Under the pieces are notes generated by a model that saw only the letters and a list, made by a program, of their open reading frames with translations, did not search any database and was not told the origin of the DNA. This document shows positions 55,767 through 64,000 of a stretch of DNA of 64,000 nucleotides, in pieces. Within the stretch, counting starts at the first letter, position 1. Each line of letters opens with the position of its first letter. Source of the DNA: Armigeres subalbatus (Eukaryota > Arthropoda > Insecta > Diptera > Culicidae); assembly GCF_024139115.2 (NCBI RefSeq), contig NW_026942517.1, positions 46,349 to 110,348 on the forward strand, given 5' to 3'. The position numbers and the translations under genes are program-made.

Positions 55767-55782
55767 GGCCCTTTTCATGGCC
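55767..55782 (+). terminator. Degenerate histone mRNA 3' stem-loop
   Basis: GGCCCTTTTCATGGCC lies about 40 bp after the H2B pseudogene stop and is one change from the metazoan histone 3' stem-loop consensus (GGCYCTTTTCAGRGCC). Its presence shows the pseudogene derives from a replication-dependent histone gene with its own 3' end. In copy 2 the site (62984-63005) is disrupted. Confidence 0.75.
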
Positions 55783-55978
55783 CAGTCGCACTCAACGAGG
55801 AAAGGAGTGTTCGTACCGCGCACGCAGGAAATCAAAGTTTTTAAATGAATTTCCACTTCACTGCTAATGATGCCACTGTCAGCCAATTTATGATTTGCTG
55901 CTGGAACACGATAGTCGTCATCCATTCTAATACATTGCACAGTGTTGCTTTTTGCCGATTTCGTGCGCTTTTTTAATA

Positions 55979-58846
55979 GGGGGATTCACTTGACGGCGTA
56001 GGTTGCTGCGTATCTGTTTATAGAAATGTTTCAGAGGCGATTTGAAACATGTTCCATGTGATTGTACATGAAACATTTCAATAATCAGATACGCAGCTGC
56101 ACAATGGTCCCGGAACCCGTGATTTGATCCTAGAATTTAAATTCAGCGAAGTTTTGTGCTCAAACGGCTGATGCAGATCTAAATAGTGTGTCTTCAGAGA
56201 AAAAATCCACAAAAATATTGCTCATATTTGAGTGGATTTTATTTTTCAATAGTTACCTACTATTGAGAAAAGTTGAAAATCTATTTTTTTTACGAACGTG
56301 ATAAAAAAAGTTTTTTCAGCAAAGTTGTAGATCTAGCAAAATATGACATTTTGCTATAGAAACATTTTTCCTACAATGAATACTTTTTGGATTTCCTGAC
56401 GAGCGTTTTTTATGGAAACTCTCACTCCAAATTTAGGAATTTTTGGTATAACTTTTTTTCTAAACAAAACTTATAGATTTGTGATGTTCTACAAAAATGT
56501 GAGCTACTAAAAAACTACGCGTTTTGATAAATATAAAACTTTTTGCTACGACAACTATATCAAAAGTTATGAAACTTTTAAAGTCAATTTCACACTGATT
56601 TCAATTGCGGCCTATAGGGGAGAAGTGTGGCAAATTGAAATCAAGTTGAATGTCAAAAGTACTCTTCTTGAAGTTCAGATTTCATACTATAAAAGTAGTA
56701 GAAAGTTTCGTGAGGTGCCAATTCATAAACGAAGAATTGGCATAATTCAAAAAAGTAAAGAGTTTTTCTTTAGAAAAATATACCATTTTTCAATAAGATG
56801 CGTAATATAGGGAGAGGGGTAGCACACCGGGACACAAGGCTATCAGGCACATGGTTTAGAAAGTTTTTACTTTTATGGGTTTGAAAGGTGGGATTGGATT
56901 CGTTGAGTGCCAATTCACACACAAACCACTAGGTTTAGCTTCGAACAATGATTTTACCTGAGAGGGAGCCACTCGAGAACGCATCAAATTAAATAAATAC
57001 TGTCGTCCAGACAACAATTAAATTAAAACAACAAGAAAATAACAATCAAAGTAAAAGTGCGCGCCACCTGAAAGGGGCCAAATTTTGTTATGCGTTGTTA
57101 TAAGTTGCCTTAGAGGTAATTGGCTTGCACTGTCAGCTAGATCATAAACGGCTTAGCTTGACACGCACATTTTTTAAACCTCCGTTTCTCCCCCACACCT
57201 GGGACATTATTATACTCTTTTCCGTCAATTTTATATGCATATATGGAAAGATGGGGATGTTGTTGATCTCCCATTCTCCAGGCATTGAGCCTTTAAAACA
57301 TCAAATGAAATTAATATTATTTCTTTTCCCAAAGAAAGTTGAAGCGCCATCTGTCTTCCAATGGACAATTTAATAGATGTGGCTTAAAAATATATAAATA
57401 TTTAACATAATTATTCACTTAATTAGCACCCACGAAATAGCTATCACTGACTGCAGCACAAGTTATCAAGCACTTTAACTATGTTCGGACAATGTTTGCC
57501 ATCTCTCTCCCTCGTCTAGTCTAATCTGTGACATCCATGTTACTATACATAACCTACTTAATCAATGTTATTAAGTAATTTCATATTTACTCCATTTCCA
57601 AGATTGTACTACCAATTCTACTACACTATTTATGCATTTGTATATTCAAGAAACTAGCTTAACCAATAGTACTCTTATGCCATAAGAAAATTTAGTTTGA
57701 CCAATTGACCGACAAATGAACCCAACCATATCTACATTGCAGTCAAACATCTATCCGCTATAGGTCAGAGAAAGGTCAGTAACTTCTTCGATATACGCAT
57801 ATACGCAGTATGAAATTAACGAAGTAGATGCTGCTTATTCTGTGTCTCGAATGACCTGAGAATTGTGATTTCGACACTAACTCACGTCAAAAACGACCAA
57901 GTGGCCATTTCAGATGGGAGGTATCGACAATTCGTCACTTCATTCAGGAAACGCTTCCCACCTCATACGAGTTACGTTAAGAATAAGCACAAGTTGTCAA
58001 AACGAGAGACTGTTGTTACAATTCGTAGTTATTTATGTGTAAATTGGCACTCACCAAACCTTCATATACATATAAACGCTACATAGAATGGCTTTCTAAT
58101 AATGTGCCTAATATTGTAAGTTCCAGTGTGCCACCCTCTCCCATATACGCATCTTATTGAAAAATGGTGCTTGTATTTTTCTAAGAAGAAAACTACTTAC
58201 CTTTTGAATTACGCACAATTCTTCAGTTTATGAATTGGCACTCACGAAAATTTTTCACTACTTTATGAGTATGAAGTCTGAACTTTCAGAAGAGTACTTG
58301 GACATTGTGATTCGGTTTTGCCACCTTCTCCCCTATACGCAATTGAAATCCACCATGTAGAAATTGACTTTAAAAGTTTCATAACTTTTGATATGGTTGT
58401 CGTAGCAAAGTTTATATTTATCAAAACGCGTAGTTTTTTAGTGCTCACATTTTGTAGAACATCACAAATCTGAGTTTTGACATTATACTAAAAATTCTAA
58501 ATTTAAGGGAGTTTCGAAAAAACGCTCATAGCTCCAAAAGTATTCATCATTGAGGAAAAAAGTTTCTATAGCAAAATGTCATATTTTTGCTAGATCTACA
58601 ACTTTGCAAAAAACTTTTTTATCACGTTCGTGAAAAAGTTAGAATTTTTCAATCTTTTTCAATGAGTAGGTATTTATTGAAAATAAAATCTACTCAGCCA
58701 ATATGGGCAATATTTTTTGGTGATTTTTTTCTCTGAAGACACTATAGAGATCACATCAGCCGTTTGGGCAACTAAAACAATTAAGATTCATCAAATCACG
58801 GGTTCCGACAAATTGTGAGCTGCTTACGCTGTTAAGTGTAATACCC
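55979..58846. mobile_element. 2.9-kb foldback transposon inserted in the H2B-containing duplication
   Basis: The left end GGGGGATTCACTTGACGGCG and right end CGCTGTTAAGTGTAATACCC are imperfect inverted repeats, with TA at 55977-55978 and 58847-58848. Inverted similarity extends over roughly 800-950 bp per arm (55979 to about 56930 against about 58040 to 58846), leaving a ~1.1-kb loop. The homologous segment at 63195-63235 lacks the element, giving an empty site. No transposase is recognised. The 73-codon frame at 57865-58086 lies in the loop and has no known motif. Confidence 0.85.
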
Positions 58847-58848
58847 TA

Positions 58849-59690
58849 ATAACTTTATCGTTTCTGTTGATTTTTTTCGCTGTAGTTTGTTTGGAGAAGA
58901 TGTTAGATATGAAAAGGGCCTTTTTTGAGAAAGCATCTGTAAAAATGGATTTGAAATCCACCTCAAAAGTGGAGATACAAAAGATTTTTGCCTTAACCAT
59001 CAAGAAACCAGATATGATGCTCCTAGTGTCTTCAGGAAAGTTGCCTTAAGCAGATGGTAATGCTTTCAAGCCACTTTGCCAAAAGAGACCCCATACCTAT
59101 GACTTATATAGTACGAGATATGTGACATTTTTCTGTGGAAGGTCCCTGAAAAATCAGTTTTTGAGCAAAACTTTTTTCTATGTTTTAGGCATTTTTACCG
59201 CAACCTTCTACAAAAGTTGTTTAGCTAACTTAAAAATACACGTTTTTGTAAAAAGATTGCGTGAAGCTCTTCATCTCTCTTGAAATTGAAAAGTTATTTT
59301 GAAGAAAATGTTTTTAGGGTGTTTTAGAATCATTGTAGCAACTTGTTCCGGCGCAGTAAATGGCGTAACAACTTTTTAGTACATTGAAACTGATGTTATG
59401 TCTACTCTTACCCACTGGTTGAACCTTGTGTTTCAATGAAATTACACGTGAGTTATATAGAATTTTCGGAATGTCCCACTTTTTTCTCTACGTAATATTT
59501 TTGAAGTTTTGTAAATGCTATTAGGATTTAATAATAAAATTCACCTTCGATATGTGGCCAATAAGGGGCCAACATTATATTAAAATATCGATGAACTGAG
59601 CTGATGTCTGTATGTGTGTGTGTATTCGTATGTGTATGTGGACTATGTATAAACACTTTTATAGACCCATTTTTTGAATTTGGCAATTAA
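58849..59690 (+). repeat. Right part of duplicated segment, copy 1
   Basis: This matches 63222-64000: GTAGTTTGTTTGGAGAAGA, CTAGTGTCTTCAGGAAAG, CAAGCCACTTTGCCAAA, GACCCCATACCTATGACTTA, GAATGTCCCAC-type blocks, all in order. It is noncoding, with a (TG)n patch near 59610-59640. Confidence 0.8.
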
Positions 59691-61184
59691 AATTTTTCAC
59701 AGAAAACTGCTTGGGTAGTTTGAACAGTCTATTATGACAGTGTGAGTCTATTGTAACAGTGTGTCTCAGTAAATGCCTTCACACACCAGAAAATTCACTC
59801 AATGAGTATGGGCTAATACACATGTACTAGGTATCCAGCCTCAATTCATGAGGCGTTGCAATATCCAGTATTTTTGGTGCGCGGTAATGGCGGCGTGAGT
59901 TCCACCCTAGTTTGACGTTCAAAAGGTAGAAAACATTGGCACTCATCAGGTTAGCCTTGAAATGCATGGAAAAAATATTCGTAAAATAAACAGATGCCAA
60001 AAGAACACGCAAGGCATTAAATATTTTCAACATATTTACAAATTACATTATTAATTCAAATAAATATTTTAGTTTTATTTTAGGTAACGTTCGATCTAAT
60101 TAATGGATTTCTTAGAACTGCTTATTAGATGAGAAGGAATCAACAGAAACAGCTTAATACTAGGACTTTTAGGAGGAAATACTTTTCTACGGTTTTCCGA
60201 GTTGAACCTACTTTCATTTTAAAAACAGTTATCCACATCGGAAAAGTAGAAAAGCTTTCTGAACTGATAGTTCATTTAACTTTTTGTGCAACTCATTTGC
60301 ACAACCAGATACTTCATTTGAACAATTCTTCCTGAATTATTGAATCAACTTTCCATTTGAAATACCCATAGTAAAGCTATTCTGAGAAGTCGAAACTGAA
60401 ACTTGCTCGTAAAATTGCGTAATTTCACATAATATTTCATCGCCACATATAATACCATTAAATAGTACATCAAACCTGTCGCAAGTATAGCTTCCCCATA
60501 TTCACATACATTTCACACATCAATATGAAACAGCATAAAGTGCTAGCACTAGTACATAATATAATACTATTTCTGGAGCTTGAGGAATGTTAATAGAAAT
60601 GCTGATAATTATAGGAGGTCTTATAAAGATGTGCATTTGTGCAATGCTTAGTAATTACTTAGTGATTTGTAACTGCTCAAATGGAGATTAGAATAAGCGC
60701 CCTCTCGTTTACAGGAGAGGTGTGCAGCATAAGCATTTGTTTCTAGCCACTCAATATGTAGTCCCTGAGAGCTGTACCTTGTAGCATCAATTTCTCCCAA
60801 TAATGGCGCTTCAGCCATTATCATGGAGCGTAAAGTATAACAGTTTCAAATAAAAGCTGACATCAGTCCAAAGTCAGAACAGAAGCAAGATCTGGTTTGA
60901 ATTGCAGCCTATATTTAGAATCCCCCTTTTGCAAAATTTCCATAAACTTATTGCCCATGTCCTGGCTTTGTCAACCTTTCTATGGGTTTCTTATATTCTT
61001 AGATAATAAAATGAACTATTTATCAAACAATAAAATCAAACTAATGAATTTCTGGAGTAAAATATTTGACGTTATAAGTTTGTTTCTTTAACAATGAGTG
61101 CCAATATTTTTGCAATGAATCAAAGCCTACATTGATTAAAATATGTAAATATTTTTTACCATTGAATGTCAAAGGGAACTCAAT
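59691..61184. other. AT-rich unassigned sequence
   Basis: Only short, low-complexity open frames; no repeat termini or gene motifs were recognised. Confidence 0.35.
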
Positions 61185-61439
61185 TTGGAACTCACGTGGC
61201 CGCCATTATCGAGCGTAAAATCCATCTCGATACTATGGGCCTATTGGCCACCTATCGATAGTGATTCTTCCGGTGGGATCGGATTCTGTTCTCCGACTGC
61301 CGACGGAACCCAGGAGGAGGAAAGCAGGGCCATTCGCTGGTGGATGTGGTGTTTCGGGCGATGCTGGAGCTTGGACCGATGCAGCGTTGCCGCCTTGATC
61401 CAGTCGCTTCAGTGGCTGTAGCGGTGGGAATATTGAATC

Positions 61440-62475
61440 ACACGACGGGGAGCCGGGATAGCTGGTGCTCCACCCTGTTGATTACGTGAACACGGTTCTT
61501 CTTCGGAATGGTCCTGGTGGAAGCCTTCTCTCCGGATTTCCATGGAACTCGGCTCGCGCTTTGGGCAGCCTCAGGTGGCCTGGATGCTTTGTCGCCGCAG
61601 TTGGCGCACTTGGGATCGGCCACCTCCATTTTGTCGCACTCGTCGGTCGGATGGGGTTACGCCACACTTGTTGCAGCGCAGCCATGCGGTGAAGTTCCTG
61701 GTGCCGTGCCTGAAATTGAAGCAGATTAAGGTGCATTCGCGCTTGACATCGCGGTGCATTGCAGCCGATATCGCTCCCAGTCAATCGACGGTGTATGAAT
61801 TTTATAACGCCAACCAGCTTCAGGTCGCTCCCAGGTAGTGGAACCGTGCTCCAGATCGTTCAGGTAAAGCTAATTCGCGATATTTCCTCACTGTATCGTG
61901 ACGAGCGATCTGGTGCCAGACGGCTTCACTGGCTTCAGTCCGCAACTTTCCAAGCTTCTGCTTGGAGCTCTTCCTCTCTTCATGTCGTGCAAGTCCTCGC
62001 AGCAAGGCCTTGAGCGGCTTTAAAGTGCGGGGTGGTGGTCATGAGTGTGGTACTCATACTTGGCAGCCGGACCTCGAGGAACTCCGCACGACGGATTGAT
62101 GATGGTCCTCCTGTTGGCCGGCATCATTTTTACGCCCTCGCCGCAGCAGCCGAAAGTACATTTCATTTATCAGCGATCAGCTGGCGAATCTTTGGTCGTA
62201 AATCCGGCGGATTTCCGCCCTTCTGGCTGCAAACACGGGCGGGCACTTCTCCTTCCGCTCCGGTTGCACCTGCGGCAGCTGCGGTGCTGCTTCTTTCCCT
62301 CTTTTTCGGCGGATTGCCGGCGTCATCAAGCGGCAACGGCGAGAACACGTTGTTACTCCGAAAAGCTTCGCCGGAGAGGTTACCACCTTCCAATAGCAGT
62401 GCGCTTAGGCATTTTAGCAGCCAAAATCGGCCACCGAGTCTCCCATGACGGGTCCTGGGAGAAAATAACGCCAAC
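61440..62475 (-). pseudogene. Decayed retrotransposon gag with zinc knuckles
   Basis: This GC-rich block encodes, in alternating minus-strand frames, a basic Ala/Pro/Lys-rich N-terminal region (62475-62163). A middle region follows (62005-61820, REERKSSKQKLG-type, ending SGARFHYLGAT). Next is a knuckle region at 61759-61571: CFNFRHGTRNF with the final Cys lost, then RCNKCG and PKCANCG. The pattern is that of ORF1 proteins of non-LTR elements. At least three frameshifts occur, and no ORF2 follows in the window. The bases 62490-62580 upstream share a GCGCGAGCAAAAA segment with 12.9 kb. Confidence 0.65.
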
Positions 62476-62587
62476 GCGACGAAGCGAAATCGCTAAAACA
62501 GCGGAAAGAGCGAGAAAAACACCGCGCTGAAAAAATGCGCGAGCAAAAACACGTCCGTACGTGTTGCTGGCCTCCTGAACTGGAGAT

Positions 62588-62943
62588 GAAGAATGAAGAA
62601 CATGCTTTGGCCTTGATTTATGTACGAAGCACTGGCATCAAATGAAGCGAAAGGCTAACGGGCAAGCAAGTGTCCGATGCCAATGATGGTACGGCTTTCC
62701 TCAAAGGGACGGTCCCACACCACCGTCGGTGGAAAGGCTGAGGAAAGACAACAGCGATGATGAATTGCATGTGACGGCGTGCAGCAAAGGCTCGAAAGAG
62801 AAACATCATCAAGGGCGTCTCATCCAGAATAAGGCATCGAGCATAACTGAACAGCCTCGTAAACGACATCTTGGTGCAGTATCGAGCTGGCCAAGTCTGC
62901 CGGGTCTCGGAAGTTTCCAGGGAGTCCGTCATAAAGTAAGTCG
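62588..62943 (+). pseudogene. Histone H2B pseudogene, copy 2
   Basis: This matches 55405-55730 block by block (GAAGAACATGCTTTGGCC; ACGGTCCCACACCACCGTCG; ACAGCCTCGTAAACGACATC; GTCATAAAGTAAG), including the two histone-coding deletions. Those therefore predate the duplication. Many extra 1-4-bp insertions and deletions destroy the frame. Confidence 0.8.
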
Positions 62944-63221
62944 GCTCCTGGTGAATGGACGAGGAAGTAGCTCCACTCAAAAGCGGCGCCACTTTTTCAT
63001 GGCCCATAGTCCCACTCAACGAGGAAAGGAGTTTTCGTACCGCGCACTTTGTGCGAAATCCAAAATTTTAAATGTCGGAATTTCCACTTCACTGCTGCTA
63101 CATTGATGCCACTGTCAGCCAATTTATGATTTGTTGCCGGAACACGATAGTCACGTCATCCATTCTAACGGCTGCATTGCACAGTGTTGCTTTTTGCCGA
63201 TTTCAAAGTGCCACTTTTTAC
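62944..63221 (+). repeat. Duplicated segment, copy 2, between H2B and the empty site
   Basis: This corresponds to 55731-55978 of copy 1: CTCAACGAGGAAAGGAGT, CACTGTCAGCCAATTTATGA, GCACAGTGTTGCTTTTTGCC. It contains the damaged stem-loop at 62984-63005 and the uninterrupted counterpart of the foldback insertion site at about 63200-63230. Confidence 0.8.
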
Positions 63222-64000
63222 TCACCATCGTTTCTGCTTGATTTTTTCGCTGTAGTTTGTTTGGAGAAGACGTTAGCCCTTCTTCACTGCTGAATGGGCC
63301 TTTTTTTTAAACTTTAAAATGATTAATCCACCCAAAAGGTGAGATGATAAAATTTTGCTGTAACCATCGAAACCAGATATGAGCCTAGTGTCTTCAGGAA
63401 AGAATTGTAAAAGTTAAGATGGTATTTTCAAGCCACTTTGCCAAAGAGACCCCATACCTATGACTTATATAGTACGAGGAATATGTGACATTTTCTGTGA
63501 AGAAGGTCCCTGAAATCGGGGTTTTCTTGAGCATAACTTTTTTCGTATGTTTTAGGCATTTTTACCACCTTCTACAAAGTTGTTTGGCTAACAAAATATT
63601 AATGTTTTTGCAAAAGATTGTGGTTTCCATCTCTTGAAATTGAAAAGTTATTTGAGAAAATATGTTTTTTCTAGGGGTGTTTCAGAATCGTGTAACTTGT
63701 TCCGGTGCAAAATGGCGTACAATAACTTTTTAGTATTAATTGAAACTCATGTATGTTCACTCTTCCACCAATTGTTGAACTCAGTGTTATAATGAAATTA
63801 CACGTGAGTTCTGCAGATTTCAAATGTCCTACTTTTTTATCTACGTGTACACTAAGTTTATGTAAATGCTATAGGATTGAAATAAAAATTCATTCTTTTG
63901 ATATGTATTAATAGGCCAACAGTATATTGCAAACACGATGAACTGAGCTGATGTCTGTAAGGTTTTGTATATTCGTGCATGTGACTATGTATAACATTTT
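63222..64000 (+). repeat. Right part of duplicated segment, copy 2 (runs off window)
   Basis: Co-linear with 58849 to about 59650. It differs by substitutions and by unusually many short indels. Noncoding. Confidence 0.8.

Noticed and set aside
1..64000. Endogenous viral elements, common in Aedes genomes
   Set aside because: I saw no flavivirus- or rhabdovirus-like protein blocks in the open frames. Absence by eye is not proof, and a translated search would settle it.

Overview
The window is almost entirely repeat-derived DNA from an insect, most likely an Aedes mosquito (Ae. aegypti or a close relative). The main grounds are a Feilai-type tRNA SINE with perfect 13-bp target-site duplications (TSDs) at 35.4 kb, a Juan-type Jockey retrotransposon (35.3-40.1 kb), an I-clade element of the kind described as MosquI (26.1-34.1 kb), RTE-clade elements, and very many AT-rich inverted-repeat transposons. 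I find no intact protein-coding host gene. The only host-like genes are two copies of a decayed histone H2B pseudogene, plus one unexplained open frame near 48.9 kb.

Layout: 0.07-0.2 kb is a small TA-flanked MITE. A ~12-kb foldback-like transposon (349-12385, TA flanks, CGAAA-rich ends) holds a full-length but frameshifted RTE retrotransposon (1070-5043, 9-bp TSD), itself split by a 414-bp hAT MITE with a perfect 8-bp TSD. It also holds a perfect 44-bp-arm palindrome and a ~1.2-kb array of a 23-bp hairpin-forming minisatellite (9.5-10.7 kb). A 7.3-kb hAT-type element (13235-20535, perfect 8-bp TSD) contains a foldback MITE. Inside that MITE sits a retroposed composite of 99-bp tandem monomers joined to a tRNA-like SINE with a 21-bp TSD. 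The same hAT interval also carries two degenerate RTE copies lying head to head.

From 22.58 to 34.67 kb there is a nest of transposons at least four levels deep: a pogo/Tigger-like shell (TA flanks), then a retroposon with a short-tandem-repeat tail (20-bp TSD), then a full-length I-clade element (14-bp TSD), then a Transib-like non-autonomous element (5-bp TSD). A weaker hairpin MITE lies inside the last. Next comes a Juan element on the minus strand (35286-40083) flanked by ~530-bp direct repeats and containing the Feilai SINE.

The stretch 40.9-52.9 kb holds a second copy of the short-tandem-repeat-tailed retroposon, a decayed RNase H-bearing non-LTR element on the minus strand (45.0-47.1 kb), Jockey gag scraps, several MITEs and a 21-base N gap (44111-44131). 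At 53-54.8 kb is the 5' part of a second RTE family. From 55.4 kb to the end, a duplicated segment carries the H2B pseudogene with a recognisable histone 3' stem-loop. Its first copy is split by a 2.9-kb foldback element that the second copy lacks, giving an empty site.

None of the genes works together as a pathway. The content is a record of successive insertions, and the retrotransposon genes carry visible frameshifts and stops. Family names rest on motif recognition by eye, without database searches.
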